From assembly GCF_033568475.1 (NCBI RefSeq), contig NW_027331831.1, positions 7,626,001-7,690,000 on the forward strand: 64,000 bases of DNA, read 5' to 3'. Both the position numbers and the translations under genes were made by a program. Of the stretch, positions 50,525 to 62,588 are shown in pieces; position 1 is the stretch's first letter; the number at the start of each line of letters is the position of its first letter. Origin of the DNA: Henckelia pumila. Lineage: Eukaryota; Streptophyta; Magnoliopsida; Lamiales; Gesneriaceae. The notes beneath the pieces were generated by a model that had not been told where the DNA came from, did no database searches, and saw nothing but the letters and a program-made list of their open reading frames with translations.

Positions 50525-50930
50525 ATAATTATTTAATTATGATTATCATTATATGCATTGCATCATTATCACGAATTTTTATTCAACATATACTCGATTT
50601 TTTCTTTACCCTCAACGGTCACAAACGGCTAGTTTTTGGCCTATAAATATGTTCACTCAAACTTATTTTCAATCACACCAAAATTCACTCTTTCTCTCAA
50701 AATATTTTTACTCGATTTTTCGAAGATGGAGATGATGGCATTTATAAGGCTATTTTTCATAACGATTATGATCATCATGCTCACGAGTCTTGTACTCACC
50801 AGCGATTTTCCACCACATACTTTTTATCTATTTGTATACGCACTTGTAATTTTCATTTTTCCATTATTTTGTATTTTCATATTAATGGAAATTAACTAAT
50901 AAAATGCATTGTTATTTTTCTAGTAACACC

Positions 50931-51736
50931 ATGTCAAACTTGGCAAAGCTTGAATCCGTTGCACTCGATATCACTGGAAAAAATTATATGCCATGAACTC
51001 TTGATGTTGAGATGCATCTTGAGTCATTGGGTCTAAGTGATACCATCAAAGAAATTAATATATCAACCTCACAAGATAAAGTAAAGGCAATGATTTTCTT
51101 ACGCCGACATCTTGATGAAGGGTTGAAATATGAGTATCTCACAGAAAAAGACTCAATGATTTTATGGAAAGGGTTGAAAGAAAGATTTGAGCATATAAGG
51201 GAAGTGATACTCCCGACCGCCCGTGATGAATGGAATACGTTGAGATTCCAAGACTTTAAAAAAGTCAGTGATTATAATTCTGCGATGTATCGAATAGTCT
51301 CGCAATTAAAATTATGTGGACTTGAAGTCACAGAGATGGAAATGCTTGAGAAAACATTTTTCACTTTTCATGCATCAAATATAACTCTACAGCAACAGTA
51401 TAGAATGCGTGGTTTTACGAGATATTTTGAACTCATTGCATGTCTTCTTGTGGCGGAAAAGAACAACGAATTGTTAATAAGAAATCATCAATCCCGACCC
51501 ACTGGATCAACGACATTTCCTGAAGCAAATGTTGTAATGAAAAATAAAAATCAAAATCAAAGGCATAGACCAAATTTTGGTCGTGGACGAGGTCGAGGAC
51601 GTGGGCATGGACGTGGACGTAGACGTAAAAATGATCGCGGTCGTGGTCGTGGTCGTGGATATGAAAATAATCGAGATAGTTACTTCAATAACTCATCTCA
51701 AAAGAACGTCACGAATCACCCACCAAAAAGGCAGCA
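50931..51736 (+). pseudogene. Copia gag, 5' part, interrupted by the CACTA insertion
   Basis: ATG at 50931 (MSNLAKLESVALDITGKNYM), then a TGA at 50994 where the family has a tryptophan codon. The frame continues openly through the UBN2-type gag (KAMIFLRRHLDEGLK, LWKGLKERFEH, MLEKTFFTFHASN, LLVAEKNNELLIRNH). It ends in an Arg/Gly-rich stretch (GRGRGRGRGHGRGRRRKN). The CCHC knuckle region resumes after the transposon at about 57110. Confidence 0.9.
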
Positions 51737-51754
51737 CACTAGTAGAAAAGTTAC

Positions 51755-51990
51755 AATATACTTCGCCAGTTTTTACTTCGGCAATCAATATTGCCGAAGT
51801 AATACATATCTATTTACTGCGATAATAAAATTAATGAAGTAAAATGAAGTTTAGACTTCATCAATTAAAAAACACGGGCTTCACTTTAATTTTTAAGTCA
51901 CATTTTACTTCGGTTCACGTATTTAATGAAGTAAAAGAGGACAAAATTAAGTATTTAATTTCTAATCGGTGAAGTAATAAATCGATTTCA
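51755..51990. repeat. Left subterminal motif array of the CACTA element
   Basis: Repeated ACTTCG, CGAAGT and TGAAGTAA words in both orientations, likely transposase-binding sites by analogy with En/Spm. Confidence 0.7.
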
Positions 51991-52449
51991 CTCTCGCTCA
52001 ATCGAGAACCCCATTCTCTCTGTATCTTCATTCTCTCCTTAGGGCTTTCTCTGATCTCCATTCTCGATCTTCACTTCTTCCTGCTGCCATCAATTCCACT
52101 TTGAGATCTGTTCACTTCCACTTTGAGATTTGTGGAACCAATCTTCGAGAACACATTTGTTGGGAAGTTTTCTGTAAGCTATGATTCCATCTCCTCTTCG
52201 TCAACCCCACGGCGTTGGAATCTCTGTCAAGAATCTCAAAATTCATCGAGTACTTTTCCAATTTAAAGGTCTTCAATTTATTTCCTCTCGTTTATCCCTA
52301 CAATATCGGTTTCAAAAATCATTGGCGGAGTCGATCTGCGACTTCGAGGTTACTTTTCCTTAGTTAGGTTATACTTGTTCACATAGAAACGGTGTTGTTT
52401 GTTTTTTTGTTTGAATTTTGGTCTTGTATTTCTATTCGGGTGTTTTGTG

Positions 52450-52592
52450 ATGAGTTCGAGAGCGAGATATCTGCCACCGGGAATGGGCGGTGGCAGAGGA
52501 GGTGGAATGAATTATAATGCTGGAGTAAACCCGAGATTTCAACCCTGAAACCCGAATCAACAATACGCACAGAGGAATCGGGTTCCTATTAA
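52450..52592 (+). pseudogene. Captured fragment resembling the N-terminus of a plant DEAD-box helicase (RH6/8/12 type)
   Basis: After 5'UTR-like, CT-rich DNA (51990-52160) a frame from 52450 reads MSSRARYLPPGMGGGRGGGM...PRFQP, a TGA, then NPNQQYAQRNRVP. This Gly/Arg/Asn/Gln-rich style resembles the disordered N-terminus of DHH1-like helicases. No helicase core motifs are present. The in-frame stop and lack of a core make it a fragment. The assignment rests on low-complexity sequence and is tentative. Confidence 0.4.
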
Positions 52593-52796
52593 TCTTATTT
52601 ATTTGATTTGTTAATGTTATTGTGTGATGTTTTCTGCAATATTTGTAGTTATTTTATTGTTGTTCCTTTATGTTGGAAAGTATGCACTGTTGGTTTTAGC
52701 TGCTACTGTTCTATATTAATGTGGAAATCAGAGATTACTTTGCTTTTGTTCATGATGTTGTCAAACATTTACTTCATCCTCTTCTGTTTTAAACAG

Positions 52797-52872
52797 AAAT
52801 TCTCGGCAATTTTGCTTTTGAGGCTTGCGTTTCAGAGCCTGGGAGTGGTGTACGGAGACTTGGGTACACTTG
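52797..52872 (+). pseudogene. Captured exon fragment of a HAK/KUP potassium transporter
   Basis: After a good acceptor (TTTTAAACAG) the frame reads LLLRLAFQSLGVVYGDLGT. This is the signature of the first membrane segment of KUP/HAK/KT K+ transporters, where GDLGTSPLYV normally follows. The match stops after GT, so the fragment is cut at about 52866. Confidence 0.75.
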
Positions 52873-53438
52873 ACTGTTTGAGGACATGGTATTTCCTTTG
52901 TGATGGTGGTGGTGTTGTGTTTCCCTCATTTTTCACGCTTCTTTCCTCTAAGGTGTGCTTTGATTTTGTTAAAGCTTGATCCTTAGCAAATGGAAGTTTA
53001 ACCTATTGAATTTGGGAGTTTATGTAGAAATTTGGAACCACGGGTTTAGGTGTAGCTACAATTACTATCCAGTTATATTATTATTATCTCCTCGTGACAT
53101 TGGGATTCTTCCTGTAGTGACCACATATATATAATCGTGTGAATCGAATCTTGCTTTTATATTCAAACTGTTTCTGTAACCTATCATCCAAATGATAATT
53201 GTGTTTGTTCTTCCTATACCTTTGTTGTATTTGATTTAATTTTGCTTCTTAAGATGGTATTGTCGTTTTTTATGCCTTTATCAAGTTGTTAATTGGTTAT
53301 GCTCTAAGAAGTTGTGAAAATAGAAAAAGAATGGAATGGAGAAGTAGGTGTCGACTGATCTAAATTTGACTACACCCACTGGTTGCTAGTAGAAGTTCTT
53401 GGTTGGCATTGATCATTACCATTCTTCAAAGGATAACA

Positions 53439-54057
53439 ATGAAGCAAAAAATGAATGCTGATGGTACTTGTACTAGCGGATTCAGATGTGTGCGGTGTGG
53501 GTACCCCATTGAATCGCTTTACATTCAGTTCTCCCCAGGAAATATTCGGCTCATGAAATGTGTAACGAAAGTTTCCCATTTTTTCTCTTATAATTAATGT
53601 TTTAACTTCTTCAGTTTGAGCATTTGCTGATTCTTTTCTTTGCGATTACTTTAATTGTTAGGAATTCTGCAAAGCTGCTGCTGATGAGTACATCGAGTGT
53701 GAATTCATGGTAAATTAAGTAAAGAAACTGGAATTAACAGATCACATATTAAGTTTCAAAATATATTTTTGGTAATTTTCTCTCTTATTTATAACCTAGA
53801 TCCTCATAATAGATTTGATTCTGCACAAGCCAAAAGCTTATAGACATCTGTTTTACAATAGATTTTCTAAAGAGACTGTGAATTTCAATGTTCGTTTCTT
53901 TTCTTTGACCTAGTTATTTGCTTGAAGGACCTTTTAGGCAGATTTCATATTCGAGTAGTTTTGACTAGTGTTGTGTACTAATGTAAGAGTCATTTTGAAT
54001 TTCCAACTTTTGCAGGGCTTGTTATGGAAATCAATTTTTGCATTCCTTATTCTGGAC
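53439..54057 (+). pseudogene. ARV1-like: Captured ARV1-like gene fragment with four in-phase exons
   Basis: ARV1 is an ER membrane protein of sterol/sphingolipid homeostasis with an N-terminal zinc-binding ARV domain. Exons 53439-53561, 53662-53709, 53800-53889 and about 54016-54057 join in phase with GT-AG borders. They give FRCVRCGYPIESLYIQFSPG, NIRLMKCEFCKAAADEYIEC, LILHKPKAYRHLFYN, and GLLWKSIFAFLILD. Both CxxC pairs are kept. The similarity ends after LILD, so the remaining membrane part is missing. The exons are open and spliceable, but the protein would be truncated at about 100 codons. Confidence 0.85.
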
Positions 54058-54908
54058 ATCTGTATCCATTGTTTAAATGTTATAAATTATTGTTCGCCTA
54101 TAATCTATAGATTAAAATAATGTACGACATGCCTTGGCTGTACTAGACAGAATGTGGGTTTTGAGGATGAATGAGAATGAATGGACTTTGCCAGTGACAA
54201 TTGTTTCATTTCTTCTGAATTTGTGTAAGGGGGCATCATCATTCTTGATTATTCCGATTATCAGATCATTTATGCCTTTAGCACACTTGACTGTTTGAGG
54301 ACATGTGCACATGGACGCTAGTACAATCTAGAAACAGGAGAGGAGAAAGTGTATATATGGATGAACAATTAATTTTTTATTTTATTTTTTCTTCACTTGC
54401 CCCCTGAATCACAATTTTTAAAAACTGTAGGGGATAGTAATTTTTTGAAAACAAGCATGAGAAAGAAAATGCATATTTATTTGACTTGGACATGGTATTT
54501 CCTTTGTGATGGATTTTGTCTACATGGCACAAGTATGTGCAAGATACTACTTGTTTACACGTGATTTTTCTCCCTTTTCCCTTGGAAAATATTATGAAAA
54601 CTTCAGAAAATGGGAAAAAAAATTTTTAACATGGTGTTTAAATGTACCTTTTAGACATTTACATTAAGATGAGTTTGAAATTTACAAACTTGTAGCTTTG
54701 TCTGCTCGTCGCCCTACCCTACTAGATAATGAATTTTAATCAACTATTTCATTTGAGGGCCACCATTGTTTTTTTCCATACAAGCATTGACATAAGATTC
54801 ATGCTCCCAAACATATTCTTAGTCGAAATATTTTTTCCATATCTAATTATGCTCTTATATTCATACTTTTACTAATCTCTTTTTTTATTTAAATATATTG
54901 CATTGATC

Positions 54909-55608
54909 TAGCGATGTCAAGCACCTTGTCCTCCGTCTGTTTTTTATCTTCAGCCAGCATTTTTTCCTGCTCATGTAGGGGAAGGAATCAGGTAAGTAGC
55001 AGCAGAACTACTTTGTCTATATTCCAAATATTTTGCCGGAGGAAACCACTTAATCCAAAAGATCGAGCTCATGAAAGGTAGAGTAACAATAATTTTATAC
55101 TTCCACAAGTTTACTTATGTTTGAACTGGAGATTGATTACTCATACCCTAAATTTATATCCTACTCATTACGTGCACATATATTGAGTAATAGCTTAAAA
55201 AATAGAAACTACTACCAACTTTATGAAGCATAAAAAATATTGAACCCCAGATATTTTGCTATGAAAAAATATTGAAATTTATATGTGTTAGGAAGTGCTT
55301 AGAGTCTGCCATTACCTTGGGTGAAGTGTGGTTAGTAACACTTAGTTTTCCAATAAATTTGAGTTCTCTTTTTTGATTCAGTTTTAAAAATAAGAGATAA
55401 AGGTTAGATTTTTTGTTCTTTGCAGAATTTGAGAACAAAATATGTAGGTGTTTCGTTACTTCCTCTTTCCAGTAAATTTGTTAATATAATACCCGTTCCA
55501 CAAATTCACAGGTTGAAACACCCCTCGTTTTCCCTCATGGATTAGTTGCATCCAAGTATTCCCCCATGTGGGCTGGCTTGTACTCTGGTTTTGCCCCAAA
55601 TAACAAGG
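54909..55608 (+). pseudogene. Unassigned exon-like segments inside the CACTA element
   Basis: A short frame at about 54914-54995 (MSSTLSSVCFLSSASIFSCS...) ends at a donor-like CAGGTAAGT and has the look of an organelle-targeting leader. A second one at about 55512-55608, bounded by CACAG and AAGGTGAA, reads PHGLVASKYSPMWAGLYSGF. I do not recognise either. They may derive from a further captured gene. Confidence 0.35.
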
Positions 55609-56411
55609 TGAATTTTCTCTTCTACTATTGTTTTTCAGCTCTGGTGTTTTTGGTCGATGCTTCACCCAAAATGTTATTCACTACTTGCTCTTCGGTTCGT
55701 CTCTCTTTTTCTTTATATTTTTCATCCCATTTGTTTCTGCTTTTTTTTTTGCCTTTTTTCTGCTTATACTATACTGTTTTTTAAATCTGAATTTTTATGT
55801 TTGGTACCTGAAAATCGTGGATATCTGAAAAAAAATTACTTCTTATACCTTTGGTTTCTGGTCTAGGCCAATTGTTTTCAGTTATATTATGGATTCTGAA
55901 CATACCATCCATTTCTTAAAAGCTGAGGCCTACTGCATTTTCCTGTCCTCCACGGGCACACATGAAAGCAGTATCACCTTTTCTTTTGCAGACAAATCTG
56001 TGAGATATTTTGATAGTTTTACTTTACAAACAAGATGATTAATGTTCATTAACATGTCAATACTTTCAGGTAATAGAGATGAGGTTGAAGCAGATAGGAT
56101 AAAGTTGAAGAAAAATGGCGATAGGTCCGCCGACGACAACAGTAAATCGAAGAGAATGTATAGATCATTATCGGTTCCTCCCGTAATAGAGATGATGTTG
56201 AAGCAGCAAGAACTTTTATTCAGAATTGTATATTGAATTTTATTACTGAATAAGACCTGCTAAGTTCGGTGAGTAAAATCCAGAAACTTACTTCCGATAT
56301 TGTTTGTTTTTGCACCTAAATTCAAATTATATAAATGTTCAAATCTGTGCATTCTAAGTTTGTTGCAAGTACTAGTTACTGATAAAGGATATATGTCTCT
56401 AGATTGATTCA

Positions 56412-56480
56412 GGTTTGGAGGCATTGGCGTGAGGGAACACCTGCAAATATGATAGATCCTATGTTGAAGGATGGATTAAT
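56412..56480 (+). pseudogene. Captured exon fragment of a receptor-like kinase
   Basis: After the acceptor GATTCAG the frame reads VWRHWREGTPANMIDPMLKD. This matches the late kinase-domain pattern of plant receptor kinases of the DUF26/S-domain type (AWxxWxEG...xLIDPxL). Only this piece is present. Confidence 0.65.
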
Positions 56481-56699
56481 GTATAGTTTTTTCCATAGTA
56501 TTTATATAGTTAGAATTTGATTTTTTTTTAGATGCACTTTTTGTTTTGTGGAAATACGTGTGGATACATGCATATTTTTGGGTTATTTTGGTGGATATAC
56601 TTGTGAATTCATGGATGTTTGTTGTTATGAGATGAATAATTTATTAACCTTATTAGTCTATTTTAAATTATTTTAATTTTTTTTTTGTTTTTTAGAATG

Positions 56700-57055
56700 T
56701 CTTTTACTTCGTCAATTAGTGAAATTGCCGAAGTATAAGCATATCTTTTGCTTTGAAAATTTCATTAAAAATCGAAGTAAAAGAATACATTTTACTTCGG
56801 CAATTTCTTTAATTGACGAAGTATAAGCATATGTTTTACTTCGTAACTTATGAAATGAGCGAAGTAAAATATATGTTTTTACTTCGGCACCGGTCCAATT
56901 CTGCTTCCATAAAATGACCAAAGACTTCGGTAATTTAAGGTATAAGACTTCGGCGATTCAGCGAAGTAAAAAGGTACCCTATTACTTCACGTGACACTAC
57001 TTCGGTAATTAAGTGCCTACGACTTCGGTTATTAACCGAAGTCTTAAGCGATTCT
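56700..57055. repeat. Right subterminal motif array of the CACTA element
   Basis: At least a dozen TACTTCG, ACTTCGG and CGAAGTA words in both orientations precede the right terminal repeat. They mirror the left array. Confidence 0.75.
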
Positions 57056-57065
57056 TCTACTAGTG

Positions 57066-57733
57066 ACATGAAAATACGAGTGAAAATGAAAATTACTCAA
57101 AAAGAACTGAGAGTGTTTATTATAGATGTGGCACTCCAGGACATTGGTCACATATTTGTCGAACCCCTGAGCACCTATGTAAGCTCTATAAAGAATCGAC
57201 AAAAGGGAAAGGAAAAGAGACCAATTTTGTTGAAAATAATGACCATTTAATTGGTTCAACTAGTTTCAATGCTGCAGATTTTTTGAATGATTTCGAAGAC
57301 ATTGATTAAAGATTGGTGGAACTAGATTGTAACAAATTTGTATTTTTTATGCATTCTTGTATTATAAAGCATGTTATATTTTGCATTTGTATTGTACTTA
57401 ATTTTTCTTTATTGCATTTTTGTGAAGTTTGATATGAAAAATGCTATGAGCAAACATGGAAATAATATCATGGAAATTTGCATACCGGATAGTGGTACAA
57501 CGCACACTATTCTGCGAGATGAAAGATATTTCTTGGAAATAAAACCAACAAAAACAATGGTGAATACAATATCAGGTCCTGTAGACTTGATTGAAGGTTG
57601 TGGTAAAGCACAATTTTTGTTACCAAATGATACAAAATTTCTGATAAATGATGCTTTATATTCACCACAATCGAAAAGAAATTTGTTGCTTTTAATGACA
57701 TATATTTTCATGGATATGATACTGAGACGATAA
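57066..57733 (+). pseudogene. Copia gag knuckle and protease region
   Basis: Downstream of the CACTA element the copia coding sequence resumes. A zinc-knuckle-like YRCGTPGHWSHICRT lies at about 57120-57165. The aspartic protease follows, with CIPDSGTTHTILRDERYF at about 57479-57532 and the active-site triplet DSG. The frame breaks at about 57690-57730. Confidence 0.85.
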
Positions 57734-58949
57734 CTAATGGAAATAAAAAATATATGTGTCTTACCACATATAAATCAGGAAAGAAATATGTGGTTGAAAA
57801 ATTATCAATGCTCCCTACTGGATTGCATTATACACATATAAGGCCAATCGAATCAAATATGGTGGTTAATAGTTCTTCAATATTAATCAATTGACATGAT
57901 CGATTGGGACATCCTGGTTCAATAATGATGCGAAGAATTATTGAAAATACGATGGTCATCCATTGAAAGACCAGAATATCTTTCAAAATAATAAGTTTCA
58001 ATGTAAATCATGTTCTCTTGGAAAGCTTATTATAAGACCATCGCCGGCTAAAATACAAACAAAATCACCCATATTTCTTGAACGTATTCAGGTGAATATT
58101 TGTGGGCCAATTCATCCACCATGTGGACCATTTCGATATTTTATGGTATTGATCGATGCCTCCAGCAGATGGTCACATGTATGCTTATTGTCAACTCGAA
58201 ATGTGGCATTTGCAAAACTAATTGCTCAAATAATAAAATTACGGAATCAATTTCCCGATTATACAATCAAGAAAATAAGACTTGATAATGCTGGAGAATT
58301 TACTTCCCAAACTTTCAATGACTATTGTATGTCAATGGGAATTACTGTTGAACATCATGTTGCTCATGTTCATACACAGAATGGATTAGCTGAATCATTG
58401 ATTAAACGTCTACAACTGATTGCTAGACCAATGATTATGAGAACAAAACTCCCTATTTCTATATGGGGACATGCAATTTTACATGCTACGGCATTAATTC
58501 GCATCAGACCAAGTGCATATCATAAATTCTCCCCATTGAAGCTTGCATTTGGTAAAGAACCAAATATTTCTCATCTGAGAATTTTTGGATGTATGGTGTA
58601 TATGCCTATTGCACCACCTCAACGATCAAAAATGGGTCCTCAAAGAAAAATCGGTATTTATATCGGTTATGATAGCCCATCAATCATTCGATATCTTGAG
58701 CCTCAGACAGACGATGTGTTTACAGCACGTTTTGCTGATTGTCATTTTAATGAAGAAATCTTCCCAATGTTAGGGGGAGAAAAGAAACACATCGAAAAAG
58801 AAATCACATGGTATGTACCATCATTGTTACATTTGGATCCAAGGACCAAACAATGTGAGAAAGATGTACAGCAAATTGTGCACTTGCAAAGAATTGCAAA
58901 TCAAATGCCAGATGCATTTGCAGACACAAAAGGGGTATACATACTGTAA
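57734..58949 (+). pseudogene. Copia integrase region
   Basis: The GAG-pre-integrase motif HDRLGHPGS lies at about 57896-57922, next to in-frame stops (TGA at about 57893). The integrase core is open from 57963: zinc ligands CKSCSLGK, catalytic region residues VLIDASSRW, KIRLDNAGEFTSQ and QNGLAESLIKRLQ (the D, D and E positions are kept). The C-terminal GIYIGYDSPSIIRYLEP follows. The frame ends at 58949. Confidence 0.88.
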
Positions 58950-58999
58950 ATACCCCTGCTCGAATTGAAATTCCAAAAAAACAAATTGAAGACACTCAT

Positions 59000-60066
59000 G
59001 ATGTCATAAAACGCTTGAAGCGTGGAAGGCCGGTCGGTTCCAAGGATAAAAATCCTCGGAAAAGAAAAGGAATAGAGAAACACGATGATCATAAAATAGA
59101 AAACAGTGTTCCAGAAGAAACACCTGATGATGAAAATGTTCTGTCAGAACCACAAACTGACGAGAATCGTGAAATTTCTATCAATTATATTAATACTGGA
59201 AAAATATGGAATCGAAAAGATATAGAGTATATTGATGAGATATTTTCTTATAATGTGGCATGTGACATCATAAATAAAAACGAGGATCATGAACCAAAAT
59301 CCTTTGGTGAATGTAAAACTCGTCATGATTGGGCAAAATGAAAAGATGTCATCCATGTTGAATTGGATTCGCTAAATAAACGCAATATTTTTGGACCTAT
59401 AGTCCTCACACCTGAAAGTATAAAACCTGTTGGATACAAATGAGTTTTTATTCGAAAGCGAAATGAGAAAAATGAAATAGTCAGATATAAAGCTAGACTT
59501 GTTGCACAAGGTTTTTCTCAAAGGCCTGGAATTGATTATGAAGAAATGTATTCTCCTGTTATGGATGCAATTACATTTCGATATTTGATTAGTTTGGTAG
59601 TGTCTGAAAATTTGGAAATGTATCTGATGGATGTTGTTACGGCTTACTTATACGAATCACTTGATAGTGACATATACATGAAAATCCCTGAAGGATTTAA
59701 TATGTCTGAGGCACAAATTTCAAAACCCAGAGAATTTTATTCTGTAAAATTGCAAAGATCATTATATGGGTTGAAGCAATCTGGCCGAATGTGGTATAAT
59801 CGGCTAAGTGAGCACTTGATAAAAAAGGGATATGTAAATGATCCAATATGCCCTTGTGTTTTCATCAAGAAAACAACATCCGAATGTGTAATTATTGCTG
59901 TATATGTTGATGATTTAAACATCATTGAAACGAATAAAGAAATTCAAGAGGTTATGATGTACTTGAAGGAAGAATTCAAAATGAAGGATCTTGGAAAAAC
60001 CAAGTACTGTCTGGGTTTGCAAATAGAACAAAAAGAATGTGGAATTTTTGTTCACCAGGCAAATTA
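59000..60066 (+). pseudogene. Copia reverse transcriptase, 5' part
   Basis: An acidic linker (59015-59341) ends in a TGA at 59339. A further TGA at about 59441 interrupts the start of RT (PVGYK). The RT continues KARLVAQGFSQRPGIDYEE, then LMDVVTAYLYESL and LQRSLYGLKQSGRMWYNRL, to the catalytic YVDDLNII at about 59903. Coding is cut at IFVHQANY by the reverse-oriented solo LTR. Confidence 0.9.
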
Positions 60067-61748
60067 TGTTGGAAAACGGTATTCAGATCAATTAGAATTG
60101 ATACCCGGTGCAGAGGAAGTTTAAAATTTATTTTATTAATATGGAACGATTCCATATCTGGGTATCAAAACTTTACGATTAAATTGTTCAAGCAAAATAA
60201 ATAATCACAATTAAATATTTTACCTTAAAATCTCGAAGCGAGATTATGGACACCAACAGAATTTAATCTGCTCTTGTTGTATATCCCCGGAACTGATGAA
60301 CAAACGTTTCTTCAATCAGGTCCACGAATAGAAAAACAAAACCCTCTGATTGACTGCACTAGAAATCAATCAGAAGTTTGCGTAGAGAATAAACAGATAT
60401 GATCTGTTAATTCAGATTGTAATTTTTCACAAAAATCACAACCCGAATTTTCTCCAAAAGGGACAGAGGATTTCGAAAATCCCCTTGAAAAATATAGAGC
60501 GTATTTTCGAAAATTGCAATATACCATGTGTGTGATTTTCGAACCCAACACCTCTATTTATAGATAATTTCTAGTTATAATTGTATCAGGACTCTAACTC
60601 CTTAAAGCCCACAATCCATAACTTAAGCCCAACAAGCCAAGCCCGTTGTTATAGAAATTAATATAAAATTCATCGTGACTCCGATTGATAAACTGATTTT
60701 ACCAATGTGCACAGAAACCATTTCTGCATCTTTTAGAGTCAAGATAATTTTTCTGAATCCGAATTCAGTGATTTCCAAAAATGCCCATCCCTATGTCATT
60801 TTAGGAAATCTCACTCCCTTTAGTTAAGAAGTCCAACTTCTCTTTCATTAAATTTAACTCTTTAAATTTAACTATCTCTACGGGGTTTTAGTAATCCATT
60901 ACTTGTGTAACCCTCAATGGTTCAGGAATACAGCTAGCCGTGGGCTCACAACTCCTTGTGACTCGGAACAACAATTTTCGACTTACCCATCGAATCATGG
61001 TAAGAGCGCCTAGCAACATCGCCCCATGATTCCCTAGGTATTACTGATAGTGTCTGGCCAGAGATTCGTCACACTAATATCTCCTCAGATCGCATAGGAT
61101 ATCCACACTCGCAAGTATGTGGTGAATCCTTGACAACAAAGCATCGACTCCTATATGTGTCGTAACTGTACCCAATCCCGACACCTGATGACCCCAATAG
61201 AGTCGGTAAACGAGTCAAAGTACAGTACTAGCATATAGAGTCTCAATGATGTTTCAAGTAATAAGGACTAATGGTGTACAACCAAAACCGCGGACTTTAT
61301 CCACTCGATAAGTGATAACCACTTGGAAAGTCCGAATAGGGTAGTTCGATCATTCATCATATGAATATCCATTTGCATGCTTTGAACATCTCTATGTTCC
61401 ATACCAATGAAACGTGGTACTCGGCATCGCAAATGCTAGTCTCAATCTCGAGCGATTCTTATCCTTATTTGCGGACGGCTCAATTGACTAGGAACAGTTT
61501 AGAATATACAGTGACTATAAGATGTGTTTCATGATAGCCATCCCCATGTGCTACCACATCTTACATACACTATAATATATTCAAGGTCTTTATCAAAACA
61601 ACAATAGTATATCATAATATAACATTATGAAGAAAGATAAAGCCAATTCCATTATAAAAGTGTAAATTATATTAAACAAAATATTGTTTTACATAGAGTC
61701 ATAAAAGCCCTTAGCCACAAGTTGGCTAACCGGGCACCCACTCTTTTA
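60067..61748 (-). mobile_element. Solo LTR in reverse orientation inside the copia pol gene
   Basis: It splits the RT codons between IFVHQANY and TEKILKRF. A 5-bp duplication AATTA lies at 60062-60066 and 61749-61753. Removing the insert and one copy restores the pol frame. On the minus strand it ends ...TTTTCCAACA and carries a CTATAAATAG promoter-like site at about 60552-60561. Its minus-strand start reads TAAAAGAGTGGGTGCCC rather than TG, so one terminus is mutated or unusual. It has no internal coding. Confidence 0.8.
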
Positions 61749-62588
61749 AATTATACAGAAAAGATCCTTAAACGTTTTAATATGGATAAATCAAATCCAT
61801 TAAGTACTCCAATGGTTGTAAGATCATTAAACATAGAAAAAGATCCATTCCGTCCATGTGAAGATGATGAAGTTATTCTTGGTCCAGAAGTACCATATCT
61901 AAGTGCCATTGGTGCCCTTATGTATCTTGCAAATTGCACTAGACCAGATATATCTTTTGCTGTAAATTTATTGGCAAGATTTAGTTCATATCCAACAAAG
62001 AGGCACTGGAACGGAATTAAACATATATTTCGTTATCTATGAGGAACGACAGATTTGAGACTTTTGTACTCAAAAGACACCAATCGAAGTATCATTGGTT
62101 ATGCAGATGCTGGATATTTATCTGATCCACATAAGGCATGTTCCCAAACCGGATATGTATTTACTCGTGGAGGCACCGCAATTTCTTGGCGTTCACAGAA
62201 ACAAACACTCGTAACAACTTCATCAAATCACGCTGAGATTATTGCGCTACATGAAGCAAGCCGTGAATGTGTTTGGCTAAAATCAATGACACAACATATC
62301 CAAACTTATTGTGGATTATCAGTAGACAAGAAGCCTGTGACGTTGTATGAAGACAATACTGCATGTATTGCTCAAATGAAAGAAGGATACATCAAAAGTG
62401 ACAGAACAAAACATATACCCCCAAAGTTTTTTGCCTACACTCAAGGGCTTGAGAAAAATAAAGATATTGATATCTGTTATATTCAATCAAGTGAGAACTC
62501 ATCAGATCTCTTCACAAAGGCACTTCCCACGATGATATTCAGAAAGCATATATACAACATTGGGATGCGCAATCTGCGGAATATGTGA
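61749..62588 (+). pseudogene. Copia RT end and RNase H
   Basis: Coding resumes with TEKILKRFNMDKSNPLSTPM, then LMYLANCTRPDISFAVNLLA. A TGA at about 62040 follows HIFRYL (the family has W). RNase H continues with GYADAGYLSDPHKACSQTG, SSNHAEIIALHEASREC and LYEDNTACI, ending LFTKALPTMIF...HIYNIGMRNL at 62588. Confidence 0.9.

Larger units (their letters stand above)
51737..57065. mobile_element. CACTA-type DNA transposon carrying fragments of several host genes (Pack-CACTA)
   Basis: Perfect 11-bp terminal inverted repeats CACTAGTAGAA...TTCTACTAGTG are followed inward by many ACTTCG/CGAAGT subterminal motifs (51760-51990 and 56700-57050), the architecture of En/Spm-CACTA elements. Flanking triplets GCA and ACA differ by one base from a 3-bp duplication. 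The element splits the gag zinc-knuckle region of the copia element. No TNP2-type transposase is visible, so it would be non-autonomous. The interior holds exon-like pieces of unrelated genes separated by intron-like DNA. Confidence 0.88.
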
